64,000 bases of DNA, from assembly GCF_040566555.1 (NCBI RefSeq), contig NZ_JBEWYP010000010.1, positions 1 to 64,000 of the forward strand, written 5' to 3'. Of the stretch, positions 1 through 9,144 are shown in pieces. Both the position numbers and the translations under genes were made by a program. The notes below the pieces were generated by a model. The model did not search any database, had not been told where the DNA came from, and saw nothing but the letters and a program-made list of their open reading frames with translations. Source of the stretch: Sediminicola sp040566555. Lineage in GTDB: Bacteria; Bacteroidota; Bacteroidia; Flavobacteriales; Flavobacteriaceae. Positions within the stretch are counted from its first letter, which is position 1; every line of letters starts with the position of its first letter.

Positions 1-122
1 TTTTGTTCCCCGCAAATAAAAAATGAAAAACTTTTTCCTTTTCTTTTTCGCTGCTCCAGAACCTTCAATGAACATGGCCTCTCGACCGCTTTTCCCTACG
101 CAACCTGCGTTGTTTCGGGCTG

Positions 123-190
123 CAAACCTACAACCTTTCCACAATAACACAACACTTTTTTTTGCCTTTTTTTCAACTTTTTTTTGTGCC
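123..190 (-). promoter_or_regulatory. strong rRNA-type promoter firing off the left edge
   Basis: Read on the minus strand there is a TAGGTTTG -7 box (123-130), a 19-bp spacer and a TTG -33 box (150-152), preceded by phased A-tracts (about 155-187) like an UP element. Downstream (about 115 to 1) the transcript would carry a leader with GTTCATTGAAGG and a purine-rich stretch, the sort of leader seen before 16S rRNA genes in Flavobacteriia. The gene itself lies outside the window, so calling it rRNA is inference. Nothing between 1 and 268 looks protein-coding. Confidence 0.55.
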
Positions 191-268
191 CATCAGAACA
201 CCTTATAATACAAGGATTTACAGGTTCAATTAAATTCGGAAGAATTGTATATGGAAACTAATACAGGA

Positions 269-994
269 CTACACACTGATTATATAATCCTTTTCTTTGA
301 CCGCATCATATACATCCCTACTAAAGACATATAGCTTAGACGGCTTTTTAGATACCCCTTTTCTTTTTTCATTCAAGGGCACTATATATGGCTTACCCAT
401 TGCCTTTTTCCTGAAATTACGATTATCTATCTCTATATTAAGAACCGACTCAAAGGCAAACTGCAAATCATTTAAGGTAAACTTCATGGGAAGAAAGTTA
501 AAGATGATAGGTTCGGTCATGATCCTCTTCTTTAAATCTTCGTAAGCGTCTTGGATTATCAATTGATGATCAAAACCTAATTCTGGCAAGGACTGGTATT
601 GAAACCACCTAAATCCTTCGTGCTTAAGACCAACCTTCTCCAACGGCAAGGCATAGTAGTAGGCTATGGTCATTGTTTGTGCTTGCACTCCCCTACTTCT
701 GACCCACAATAAATCTTTCTCTGATTTAATCCTTCCGGGGTTACCATAGGTGCGGAATTGTATTTTATCTGCACTTTGTATCCCAGAAATCTCTTTAAAT
801 ATGAGATCAGCAGATTCTTCAAGGGTTTTACTTTTAAAAACATAATAACCAGTCAACACCCAATCATTAATTACCAAAAAATCGTCATCGTACATATTTA
901 ATGTACGGTTTCGGAGTAAAACACTCAGGCCATTGGTATCCAAACCAAAGATTACACAATCAACAGTTACATTATCTCTTTTTCTAAAATCCAT
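269..994 (-). CDS. NrtR/AraR-like Nudix-fold transcriptional regulator
   Basis: 241 residues. Residues about 8-140 resemble a Nudix domain, and about 150-225 a C-terminal winged helix of the NrtR type (PMKFTLNDLQ, then NFRKKAMGKPYIV). The Nudix box is degenerate: after LEESAD the REUxEE core reads LIFKEIS, so hydrolase activity is unlikely and the domain probably acts as a ligand sensor, as described for AraR of Bacteroides. It lies beside a mannitol-dehydrogenase gene and near a sugar ABC operon, so it is the likely regulator of both; the ligand is not known. A TATATTTG -7 box lies just upstream on the same strand. Family call is firm, target assignment is inferred. Confidence 0.8.
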   Translation of the reverse strand: MDFRKRDNVTVDCVIFGLDTNGLSVLLRNRTLNMYDDDFLVINDWVLTGYYVFKSKTLEESADLIFKEISGIQSADKIQFRTYGNPGRIKSEKDLLWVRSRGVQAQTMTIAYYYALPLEKVGLKHEGFRWFQYQSLPELGFDHQLIIQDAYEDLKKRIMTEPIIFNFLPMKFTLNDLQFAFESVLNIEIDNRNFRKKAMGKPYIVPLNEKRKGVSKKPSKLYVFSRDVYDAVKEKDYIISV

Positions 995-1015
995 TTTACA
1001 CTAGGCTGCGATAAA

Positions 1016-1023
1016 CAAATATA
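1016..1023 (-). promoter_or_regulatory. -7 box for the regulator gene
   Basis: TATATTTG on the minus strand matches the Bacteroidota TAnnTTTG element 22 bp before the regulator ATG. The -33 TTG is offset (spacer about 22), so this is a moderate call. The rest of 995-1207, between the divergent genes, shows no clear promoter for the rightward gene. Confidence 0.4.
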
Positions 1024-1207
1024 TACATTATAAAATCTAGGAATACAACATCAATCTATAGAATCATATTAACTTCTAATTACCCTTGTCCTTATTATGT
1101 TTACTTTCTTTTTAGTAATTTTAACCATTGATCCTATCAACCTATATTTATATAAAAACAGAAAAAAGGAAGATATAATTTTACACTTTAATTTACCACA
1201 CGCTTCT

Positions 1208-2698
1208 ATGCCCAATTTACTCTACTTAAATACTGAAAACACATATTCCTTACCTAGTGGTACATTAAAAGCCAACATCGATCGTGATAAAATAAAAACT
1301 AGCATTGTACATCTTGGTGTTACCAACTTTCACAGAGCACACCAAGCTGCCTACATGCAAGAACTTATTGAAAAACACCATGAATTGAACTTTGGTATTT
1401 GTGGGATTGATTTACTAGAGTCTGATAGAAAAATATACAATATCCTAAAAGATCAAGACGGACTCTATACCGCCATCTTTAAAAATACCAATGGCATTCA
1501 TGAGTACAAAATTATTGACGCCATCGTCGAATACTTTTACGGGCCAGAGAATCCGCTAGCAGCAATTGAACGAATGGCACAACCGGACATAAAAATTATT
1601 TCCCTTACAATAGCAGAGGATGGCTATCATTTAAATGAAATTACAGGTGAATTTAACTTGACGCATCCTGAGGTTGAACAAGACATTCTTAACAAATTTA
1701 ACCCAAAGACAGTTTTTGGTTATTTAACCCAAGCTTTTAAGCTGCGCAAAAACCGGGGAATACCAGGATGCACCATTCTTTCCTGTGACAACATAAAAAA
1801 AAATGGAGATACCATAAAATCCTCATTTTTCAATTATGTAGCCAAAACAGAACCCTCCTTACTTCCCTGGCTAGAGCAAAATACCAGCTTTCCCAATTCC
1901 ATGGTTGACAGAATTACAACGGTTACCAGCTCTGAAGATATTGAATTACTTAAAAAAAAGTATCTCATTTATGACCAATGGCCAGTTGTTTGCGAAACCT
2001 TCAGCAGCTGGATAATCGAGGATAAGTTTCTCTTTGATAGGCCTGATTGGGAAAAAGCAGGAATTCAGTTCGTGAAAAATATTGAACCTTTTGAAAACAT
2101 GAAGCTTCGCATCTTGAATGCCGGACATTCAATTTTGGGGATTCTAGGGACTCTCCATGGTTATAAATATGTACACGAAGTTGCAAATGATGAAGACTTT
2201 GTTCTTTTTCTGAATGCGTTTATTGACAAAGAAGTTGCTAATAATTTAGTAGGCTCCTCGGAGCAGAATATTCAATCATACAAAAGAGAAGTCATACAAC
2301 GGTTTAAAAATGCACATATAAAGGATAGACTTTCTAGGATCTGCAAAGAAAGTTCTTCTAAAATACCATTATTTATTCTGCCCACCACTCAAGATCAATT
2401 GGCTAAAAAGGACCATATCGAGAATTCTGCTTTCCTTATTGCGGCATGGTGCAAATATTATGACGGGGAAGATGATCAAGGAAATACATATGAGATAATG
2501 GATTCACTAAGCAATCAACTTGTAAGGGCTGCTGCGAAATCCCATGTAAAACCAGAAGCTTTTTTAGAAGTATCTACTATATTCGGTGACTTGCACAAAC
2601 ACCAATCTTTGGTTGATCGATTTAAATACTACACAACTAAACTAAGAACCTTAACTATTAAAGAAAGTCTTCAACAACTTAGTTCAGGCAGGTTATAA
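1208..2698 (+). CDS. mannitol dehydrogenase family oxidoreductase (copy 1)
   Basis: NAD(P)-dependent long-chain polyol dehydrogenase family (mannitol 2-dehydrogenase, fructuronate or tagaturonate reductase group). The ATG at 1208 is preferred to an upstream ATG at 1097 because it gives 496 residues, the same N-terminal register as the paralogue at 3082-4584. The Rossmann stretch reads VHLGVTNFHRAHQ, in which two glycines of the paralogue's GIGG are replaced by T and N. The catalytic segment KLRILNAGHS keeps the Lys-Asn-His triad. It is transcribed away from the regulator and towards the main sugar operon, and ends at a hairpin shared with it. Substrate cannot be read from sequence. Confidence 0.85.
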   Translation: MPNLLYLNTENTYSLPSGTLKANIDRDKIKTSIVHLGVTNFHRAHQAAYMQELIEKHHELNFGICGIDLLESDRKIYNILKDQDGLYTAIFKNTNGIHEYKIIDAIVEYFYGPENPLAAIERMAQPDIKIISLTIAEDGYHLNEITGEFNLTHPEVEQDILNKFNPKTVFGYLTQAFKLRKNRGIPGCTILSCDNIKKNGDTIKSSFFNYVAKTEPSLLPWLEQNTSFPNSMVDRITTVTSSEDIELLKKKYLIYDQWPVVCETFSSWIIEDKFLFDRPDWEKAGIQFVKNIEPFENMKLRILNAGHSILGILGTLHGYKYVHEVANDEDFVLFLNAFIDKEVANNLVGSSEQNIQSYKREVIQRFKNAHIKDRLSRICKESSSKIPLFILPTTQDQLAKKDHIENSAFLIAAWCKYYDGEDDQGNTYEIMDSLSNQLVRAAAKSHVKPEAFLEVSTIFGDLHKHQSLVDRFKYYTTKLRTLTIKESLQQLSSGRL

Positions 2699-2703
2699 CA
2701 TAA

Positions 2704-2741
2704 TAAACGTTCTTGAATTACTTATTTTTCAAGAACGTTTA
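2704..2741. terminator. bidirectional terminator hairpin
   Basis: Perfect 14-bp inverted repeat (TAAACGTTCTTGAA and its complement) with a 10-nt loop, between the convergent copy-1 dehydrogenase and the fructokinase remnant. It probably ends both transcripts. Confidence 0.7.
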
Positions 2742-2764
2742 CCCTATGCAACTAGAATTGAATC

Positions 2765-3089
2765 TTAGGAAGTCGTCGTAAGCTCTACTTGGTTTTCAGC
2801 TATCATTGGACTTATCTTATATATTTCTTCATTCTTTGACTTGATCAACTCTGCCTTGTTCATCAAATTAAGGAGGACATCCTTTTGGTAGTATGGCTTC
2901 CTTAAGTTAACAACAAAATAATTTACTTTGAGATTTCCAACAGTGCGAACAAAGTTTCCTTAGAAGTTTAATTCCTGGCTACCAAACTCCCAATACAAAA
3001 GCATTTGATGATCGAATTAACTTTTCAGCAATTTCCAACACTTGAATATTATCCCACAACACCTCTCCAAAACATACTGTACTACTCAT
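2765..3089 (-). pseudogene. decayed PfkB-family fructokinase
   Basis: Minus-strand remnant of a PfkB sugar kinase. The start (3089) overlaps the dehydrogenase stop (ATGAGTAG) and encodes MSSTVCFGEVLWDNIQ, the typical opening of Bacteroidota fructokinases. Further on, frames must be switched to read ANAFVLG, then GSLVARN followed by a stop, then VNYFVVNLRKPYYQKDVLL and NKAELIKSKNEEIYKIS, which fit consecutive parts of the kinase middle. About 325 bp remain of an expected 870-900 bp, with a frameshift, in-frame stops, an internal deletion after the N-terminus and loss of the C-terminal ATP/catalytic GAGD region. It was evidently the last gene of the polyol operon. No other explanation of this stretch fits as well. 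Confidence 0.75.
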
Positions 3090-4584
3090 TTATTTTATTT
3101 AAGATTTTGCTATTTAAATCTACAATACACGCCTCCAAACCTTTGTTCTTTATATTGTAATAGGAAGTAGTATAGGATTCCACAAACAAAGCTTCATTCT
3201 TTAAATCACCGAATACTCCTTCAATTTCTATAAACGTCTTTGGATTTTCCTTAGCCTCAATAGCTCTTTTTTGTAAAACCTCCGAAATAGCGTCTTTGAT
3301 AACAATCTTATTGCCATTTTCATCCAATCCCAACGAATAAATAGCCCAAGCCGCAATTACAAAAGCAGCGAAATCTATATTACCTCTTGTTTTTAATTGA
3401 GCAGTTATAGTAGGGAGCAAAAAAATTGGAAGTTTCGCGGAACTTTCAGAACAAATTCTTTCTATCTGATCCTTTATATATATGTTTCCAAAGCGCTGAA
3501 TTAGGGAGTGTTTATATTTCTTTAAATCTACACCTTCCAAATCTCCCAGGGTTGGCGTTACTTCATTATCCATATATAAACCAAGGAATCTAGCAATATT
3601 TATATCTCCGGCAGCTTGGTCTATTGTGGAATACCCTTTTAATGCGCCCAAAATCCCCAGTACAGAATGCCCTGCATTAAGCAATGCCAATTTCATTTTT
3701 TCATAAGGAACCACATCATTCACAAATTGCGCCCCAACATCTTCCCAGGCTGGTCTTCCTGTTATAAAATCATCTTCTATAACCCATTGTTTAAATGGCT
3801 CGCAAACAACCGGCCACTCATCATCGACCCCCATGGTATCTTTTAATGCAGTAACATCCAACGAACTTGTTGCCGGAGTAATTCTATCTACCATACTATT
3901 AGGGAAGGATATTTCTTTTTTGATCCAATCTACCAAACCAGGCTCTGCTTTTTCAACAAAGCTGAGCAGCATGCTTTGCAATATATGTCCATTACCCTGT
4001 ACATTATCACAAGACTGTAACGCTAGACCTTTCTGATCTCTTTCCTTACGTAATTTTAATGCTTGGGTTAAATAGCCAAATATTGTTTTAGGCTCAGAAG
4101 GATGTTTTAAGTCGTGCTGCACCAAAGGGTTTGAAAAATCGAACTGCTTGGTAGCCTCATTATAATTATAACCACCTTCCGTAATGGTAAGTGTAATTAT
4201 TTTTGTTTCAGGACTGGCCATTTTTTCAATTACAGCTTTAGGATCCTCAGGCGCATATAAAACATCTACAATGGAGCCTATAACAGTGGTAGTAAGTGAC
4301 CCATCCAATTCTTTCACTATTAAGGTGTACAACCCATCTTGTTCCTTTAACGTATTGTATATCTTTCTGTCAAAATCCAATAAGGCCACCCCACATATCC
4401 CCCAGTTTTCATTACCTTTTTTATGTAACAGCTGATCTGTGTACAACGCCTGGTGTGCTCTGTGAAATCCGCCAATACCCACATGGACAATTCCAGCCTT
4501 GATCTTTGACCTATCATATAATGGAATTGCCACGCTATCCGCAATCCTGCCCAGATTTTCTGTGTTTAACTTTATACTTTCCAT
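3082..4584 (-). CDS. mannitol dehydrogenase family oxidoreductase (copy 2)
   Basis: 500 residues. N-terminal Rossmann domain with VHVGIGGFHRAHQ near residue 32, and the C-terminal mannitol-dehydrogenase domain with KLALLNAGHS carrying the Lys-Asn-His catalytic set. The family oxidises polyols such as mannitol to fructose, or reduces fructuronate-type keto acids. It is the fifth gene of the leftward operon, 9 bp after the ABC permease and coupled to the decayed fructokinase, an order that suits polyol uptake, oxidation to a ketose and phosphorylation. The sister copy at 1208-2698 is clearly homologous along its whole length. Substrate assignment as mannitol is inference. Confidence 0.88.
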   Translation of the reverse strand: MESIKLNTENLGRIADSVAIPLYDRSKIKAGIVHVGIGGFHRAHQALYTDQLLHKKGNENWGICGVALLDFDRKIYNTLKEQDGLYTLIVKELDGSLTTTVIGSIVDVLYAPEDPKAVIEKMASPETKIITLTITEGGYNYNEATKQFDFSNPLVQHDLKHPSEPKTIFGYLTQALKLRKERDQKGLALQSCDNVQGNGHILQSMLLSFVEKAEPGLVDWIKKEISFPNSMVDRITPATSSLDVTALKDTMGVDDEWPVVCEPFKQWVIEDDFITGRPAWEDVGAQFVNDVVPYEKMKLALLNAGHSVLGILGALKGYSTIDQAAGDINIARFLGLYMDNEVTPTLGDLEGVDLKKYKHSLIQRFGNIYIKDQIERICSESSAKLPIFLLPTITAQLKTRGNIDFAAFVIAAWAIYSLGLDENGNKIVIKDAISEVLQKRAIEAKENPKTFIEIEGVFGDLKNEALFVESYTTSYYNIKNKGLEACIVDLNSKILNKINE

Positions 4585-4593
4585 AAAATATTA

Positions 4594-5562
4594 TTATTTA
4601 TTTTCAAAACGTTGTAACAAAACAGCGAAGATTATTATCCCCCCTTTTACCACTTGCTGTGGATAGGAAGGAACATTTAAAAGATTTAAAATATTACCAA
4701 TCAACCCCAAAATCAACACACCCATTAGTGTATTTATGGCTGTACCTCTACCTCCGCTCAAACTTGCACCACCAATAACTACAGCTGCAATAGCATCCAA
4801 TTCCCAGGCCATTCCCATATTGGGAGATCCCAGATTTGTTCTGGATGCTACAATAATTGCCGCAATGGCCGCCAAAGAACCGGAAATAGCATAGACCAAA
4901 AATTTATATTTATTGACCTTTATACCCGACAAGCGCGATGCCTCCTCGTTACTTCCAATCGCTATGATAATTCTGCCAAAGACATTGTACCGCAGCATAA
5001 CCATAGTGAGAATAACAATGACAAGGAATACAATTGCAATATTTGGAATACCTAAAAATGAATTGTTCGCAAAGTCCGACATATACAAACCTCCGTATGT
5101 TTTGAAGGTGATAGGAGAACCCTTTGAATAGATAAATCCCATACCACGAGCAACGGTCATCAATGCCAAGGTGGCAATGAAGGGGGCCATTTTCTGGTAT
5201 GCTACCAAATAACCAGATACACTTCCCAAACTAAAGCCGATAGCTATGGTCATAAGAATTGCCAGTGGTAGGGCGAAAATATTTACAAGTATTGCAAATG
5301 TCACGGCCAATAAAGCGACCATGGACCCTACGGACAAATCTATTCCTCCCGATAGGATTACGATAAGCATCCCAATACTAATAATACCTATGCCGGAAAC
5401 TTGTTTTAGAAGATTACTTAGGTTAACAGATGTAAAAAAGACATCTGAAATTATTGCTGAAAATATCACCAGCAAAAGGAATATGAATATGGTATTGTAT
5501 TTTATTAAAAACTGAAGCACACCTCCCGGACTACTTAGTTGTTGTTTTAAAGTTAAAGCCAT
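4594..5562 (-). CDS. sugar ABC transporter permease, RbsC type
   Basis: 322 residues, very hydrophobic with about eight to ten membrane segments. The conserved permease stretch GGIDLSVGSMVAL lies near residue 70 and GGASLSGGRGTAINTLMG near residue 265, both characteristic of the BPD_transp_2 (RbsC/XylH) family. It would form the inner-membrane channel for the binding protein and ATPase encoded just upstream. Spacing to neighbours is 9-11 bp, so the genes are one operon. Related permeases import ribose, xylose, galactose or polyols, and the specificity is not visible here. Confidence 0.9.
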   Translation of the reverse strand: MALTLKQQLSSPGGVLQFLIKYNTIFIFLLLVIFSAIISDVFFTSVNLSNLLKQVSGIGIISIGMLIVILSGGIDLSVGSMVALLAVTFAILVNIFALPLAILMTIAIGFSLGSVSGYLVAYQKMAPFIATLALMTVARGMGFIYSKGSPITFKTYGGLYMSDFANNSFLGIPNIAIVFLVIVILTMVMLRYNVFGRIIIAIGSNEEASRLSGIKVNKYKFLVYAISGSLAAIAAIIVASRTNLGSPNMGMAWELDAIAAVVIGGASLSGGRGTAINTLMGVLILGLIGNILNLLNVPSYPQQVVKGGIIIFAVLLQRFENK

Positions 5563-5573
5563 TGTTGTATATT

Positions 5574-7112
5574 TTAAGAGTTAATTTTTAAGGGTTTTCC
5601 GATGGCGTATCGAAGTATGTTTTCCTCGGAGAATTTTTCTTTAGGTAGCTCCCCATAAATAGTACCTTCGTGCATTACCAATATCCTATCAGCAATACCC
5701 ATTATTTCTGGCATGTCTGACGATATCACAATTACACCAACACCTTTTTTTGCCACTTCATTGATAAGGTGGTAAATTTCTATTTTAGCACCAACATCAA
5801 CCCCACGCGTAGGTTCGTCAATAATAATTACCTTACTATCAATACTAAGCCATTTTGCCAAGGCTACTTTTTGCTGGTTCCCACCACTCAAATTTTTCAC
5901 ATCAATCTCAGAACTGGGCGTTTTTATGTTTAACTTCTCTATTAAACTTCGAACGTTTTTGCATTCTTTATCAACACTTATAAATCCGAACCTTCCTGAA
6001 ATTGGCTTAAAACTGGTAACACTAATATTTTTTCGAATGGACAATGGTAAGAACACACCCTCTTCCTTTCTATTTTCAGACACTAAACCAATCTCATAGC
6101 CAACAGCATCAACCGGGGTATTGGTTTTAATCTCTTTTCCATTTAAAATAATACTGCCAGATTTCTTCTTGTGGGCACCAAAAATAAGTTTGGCCGTTTC
6201 TGTTCTGCCACTACCCCCCAAACCTGCAATACCAAGCACCTCTCCTGGTTTCACATTGAAGGTCACATCGTGAACCAAAGTATCTTTGGCCGTTAGATTG
6301 TGTACTTCAAATACGGGAACATCACCAATTTTTACATTGCGCGTTGGATACAAATCTTTTAGTTCCCTGCCAATCATAAGTTTAATAACACCATCAGTAT
6401 CTGTATCTTTTACAGGCAAACTACCAGTGTCAACCCCATCTTTAAGTACTGTTACCGTATCGGCAATCTTGAAAATTTCTTCAAGATGATGTGATATATA
6501 AATGATAGAAATTCCACGCTCCTTTAGTTTGAATAAATTATCAAAAAGCTTTTGGGTATCTGTAGGATCAAATACAGTGGTAGGCTCATCCAAAACCAAG
6601 ACCTTAGTATCCTCGGATATCGCTTTGGCTATTTCCACCACTTGCTTTTGGACGATACTCAAATTCCTAACCTTGGCCGAAACATTTATATCAAAACCAA
6701 GGGAATCAATCAATTCTTGTGCGTCCTTGGTAATTTGTTTCCAATTCATCCAAAACTTACTGGCACCAAGTTTATGTAGGTAAATATTTTCTGCTACCGA
6801 CAAATCATTTATCAATGATAGTTCTTGATACACCACATTAATTCCCAACACCTGACCGTCGTGTGTGTTTTTTGGATTTATTGTCTCACCATTCAGCAAA
6901 ACCTGACCGGCATCCTTTTGATACACACCACTTAATATTTTCATTAAAGTGGATTTCCCTGCTCCGTTTTCGCCCAACAAGGCATGAATCTCTCCGGCCT
7001 TCACTTTTAAATTGACATTTTCCAAGACTGACACTATTCCGAAACTTTTGGATATTCCGGTCATCTCCAGCCTATATTCACTTGTTGTATTTTTCATATC
7101 TGTCATCATCAA
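5574..7112 (-). CDS. sugar ABC transporter ATPase, RbsA type
   Basis: 512 residues with two ATPase halves. First half: Walker A GENGAGKST near residue 47 and Walker B VLVLDEPTT. Second half: the degenerate GLGGSGRTE in place of Walker A, which is usual for RbsA proteins, signature LSGGNQQKVALAKWL near 410, and Walker B VIIIDEPTRG. It energises import through the RbsC-like permease. It starts 3 bp after the binding-protein stop. Several nearby ATGs exist (MMMTDMKNTT), so the exact start is uncertain by a few codons. Confidence 0.92.
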   Translation of the reverse strand: MMMTDMKNTTSEYRLEMTGISKSFGIVSVLENVNLKVKAGEIHALLGENGAGKSTLMKILSGVYQKDAGQVLLNGETINPKNTHDGQVLGINVVYQELSLINDLSVAENIYLHKLGASKFWMNWKQITKDAQELIDSLGFDINVSAKVRNLSIVQKQVVEIAKAISEDTKVLVLDEPTTVFDPTDTQKLFDNLFKLKERGISIIYISHHLEEIFKIADTVTVLKDGVDTGSLPVKDTDTDGVIKLMIGRELKDLYPTRNVKIGDVPVFEVHNLTAKDTLVHDVTFNVKPGEVLGIAGLGGSGRTETAKLIFGAHKKKSGSIILNGKEIKTNTPVDAVGYEIGLVSENRKEEGVFLPLSIRKNISVTSFKPISGRFGFISVDKECKNVRSLIEKLNIKTPSSEIDVKNLSGGNQQKVALAKWLSIDSKVIIIDEPTRGVDVGAKIEIYHLINEVAKKGVGVIVISSDMPEIMGIADRILVMHEGTIYGELPKEKFSEENILRYAIGKPLKINS

Positions 7113-7115
7113 TGA

Positions 7116-8153
7116 TTAAAACAAGGCATTGGGATTATAATATTCAGCAGCATTTTCTTTGGTAATAAGCAAAGGAGCCGTATATGAAGTTTTCGAAAAA
7201 TCTCTCTTCCCATTCATATATTGTATAGCGTACATCACCGCGTTTTTACCTATTTGCACCGGGCTATTCATCGCGGTACAACCATAAAAATCTGTTTCCA
7301 TTATGTATTTGATAGCTTCTTTTTGACCATCAGCGCCCGCAACAATCAGAATATCATCTGTTTTGCCAGCTTGCGCAATTGCTTTAATAGCCCCTAAAAC
7401 ACAAACATCAGACTCGGTTATTACCACATTTATATCTGGATGTGCAACCAAAATATCCTCCATTGCTTTAAGGCCACCGGCATAGGACCAATCTGTATAC
7501 ATCTGCGTTCTTATATTTAAATCTATATATCCCAAGCTTCTTAATTGCTCCTCAGCAATCCCTTGCAACAATCCCTGTTTGCGTGTTTTACCAACAGGAT
7601 TCCCGGCATTACCACTAAGAAGGGCTATGTTCATTTTTTTATTTCCAAATCTTTCAGCCAACCATTCTCCTGCCAATTCCCCATTTGCCAGGTTATTGGA
7701 TTGGACCGTTGTAACATATTCTGCTGACGGATTAATGGAACTGTCTATAATAAATACCGGAATACCCGCAGCCTTGGCCAGTTTTGTTACCCCGACCAAA
7801 GCGTCTGGATCTTTAGGATTCAACAATAACGCATCCACGCCTTTTGTGATTAAATCTTCCACGGCTGCGACCTGTTTATTAATATCGTCCTGCCCATCCG
7901 CAGATAAAAATGTCATTCCATTTTTTTCTGTAGTCTCCTTAATACTTTGCAATAATGCTTGGTAATAAGGGGCATTTAAGGAAGGCGTACAATAGCCAAT
8001 AGTTTTTCCCTTAAGATCGATGGCGCTTACAATCAGATCATCTTCGGCAGAAATTGTCTCATTATTATTGTTTGATTTTTCTATTGGTTCTGCACAGCCC
8101 ATTGCCTGGATTAACAGCGTACAAACCAAGAGCGACCTAATAAGGTGCTTCAT
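7116..8153 (-). CDS. sugar-binding lipoprotein, RbsB type
   Basis: Periplasmic_binding_4-type protein of about 345 residues. I chose the ATG at 8153 because it gives a compact signal (MKHLIRSLLVCTLLIQAMGC) ending in a lipobox cysteine; an ATG at 8177 would add eight residues. The mature part begins with a Ser/Asn-rich linker and has typical segments: IGYCTPSLNAPYYQALLQSI, KGVDALLLNPKDPDAL and AGADGQKEAIKYI. It would hand a sugar or polyol to the permease encoded downstream. It is the second gene of the operon. Confidence 0.9.
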   Translation of the reverse strand: MKHLIRSLLVCTLLIQAMGCAEPIEKSNNNNETISAEDDLIVSAIDLKGKTIGYCTPSLNAPYYQALLQSIKETTEKNGMTFLSADGQDDINKQVAAVEDLITKGVDALLLNPKDPDALVGVTKLAKAAGIPVFIIDSSINPSAEYVTTVQSNNLANGELAGEWLAERFGNKKMNIALLSGNAGNPVGKTRKQGLLQGIAEEQLRSLGYIDLNIRTQMYTDWSYAGGLKAMEDILVAHPDINVVITESDVCVLGAIKAIAQAGKTDDILIVAGADGQKEAIKYIMETDFYGCTAMNSPVQIGKNAVMYAIQYMNGKRDFSKTSYTAPLLITKENAAEYYNPNALF

Positions 8154-8214
8154 GTGAAAATTGGTTTTTAATTTCATTTGGATTCTAGTTTTAGTTGAGT
8201 TTGATTTTTAATGA

Positions 8215-9060
8215 TTAGAACAACATAATATCTAATTGCAATACCGTTTTCTCCTTTTCAGGATTCCACATAGCTGTAACCTCTATTGGCACTTTATAGC
8301 TGCCTATTACAATATCTTTGTTAAGGGCCAACCCTACATTTATAATATTTCCTGCACCTTCGGTATAGAAGGTTTTATCTGTAAAAAATGACCATGCACC
8401 TCCTGCAAAAAGGGATAACTTATAATTATCCTTTTGCCACACCTTACTTTTCACTTCAAAGTAGTGTGTCCAAGAATTCTCCATGGAACCATCTTCCAGA
8501 ACCTCGTAATCCCCAGACCCTCCTCCTAAAATGGTAGCAAGATATAACAAGGTATGATCTCCTAAGGTGTATCCAAAATTAAGGTCCACAAAATTATAGC
8601 CCTGGGTTACATCATAACTCCAATAGCGCAACTCATCTCCCCTTTCCTCAACCCCCGTATAATTATTATGGGACACCGCCTCTATGAAAAATTTTTCAGA
8701 AAACTTATAGGATGAATAAAATGAGAATTCTTTGTAATCTGCACTTATATATTCTCCTGAATCTTGGTTTATGACATCTATACTAGAAAATCCTGCTCCG
8801 CCCCATGCACCGAATGTAAATTTTTCATTTCTAGTCTTATATTCCAAACTGGTTGCAAAAACAGCTCCTGGATGCACCACAAATCCATGCCATATATGCA
8901 TATTTTTTAGATGGGCACTTGCATTAAATGCCTTATAAGAATCAGCTTCATCTTGTATGTAAATATTTTCTTGAGCGGCCAAATGCGGAACAACAGTCAT
9001 TAACAAAATTAATAACAACCCGATTCTGTAAATTTTTAAGCCATTACGCAATGAAGGCAT
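8215..9060 (-). CDS. outer-membrane beta-barrel protein heading the sugar operon
   Basis: 281 residues from the ATG at 9060, which starts a clear signal peptide (MPSLRNGLKIYRIGLLLILL, cleaved near HLAAQ). An ATG at 9111 would add 17 residues. The rest alternates polar and aromatic/hydrophobic residues in strand-like blocks, and the chain ends in Phe (LDIMLF), as outer-membrane barrels often do. No SusC/TonB-type plug is present. It is the first gene after the operon promoter, so a plausible role is a diffusion porin for the same sugar as the ABC importer; that is inference. I do not recognise a named family. Confidence 0.7.
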   Translation of the reverse strand: MPSLRNGLKIYRIGLLLILLMTVVPHLAAQENIYIQDEADSYKAFNASAHLKNMHIWHGFVVHPGAVFATSLEYKTRNEKFTFGAWGGAGFSSIDVINQDSGEYISADYKEFSFYSSYKFSEKFFIEAVSHNNYTGVEERGDELRYWSYDVTQGYNFVDLNFGYTLGDHTLLYLATILGGGSGDYEVLEDGSMENSWTHYFEVKSKVWQKDNYKLSLFAGGAWSFFTDKTFYTEGAGNIINVGLALNKDIVIGSYKVPIEVTAMWNPEKEKTVLQLDIMLF

Positions 9061-9144
9061 TGCAGAATAAATCACACTTTCTTCGAGAATTTTTTCAGAG
9101 GACAAATACATGGATTACGGTTTAGGATATACAGTTTAATTATA

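Noticed and set aside
23..208. Open frame on the plus strand at the left edge
   Set aside because: Low-complexity Phe runs produced by the T-tracts of an apparent rRNA-type promoter on the other strand; no homology seen.
1097..1207. ATG at 1097 as the start of the copy-1 dehydrogenase
   Set aside because: Extension of 37 residues has no counterpart in the paralogue; the ATG at 1208 aligns with it.
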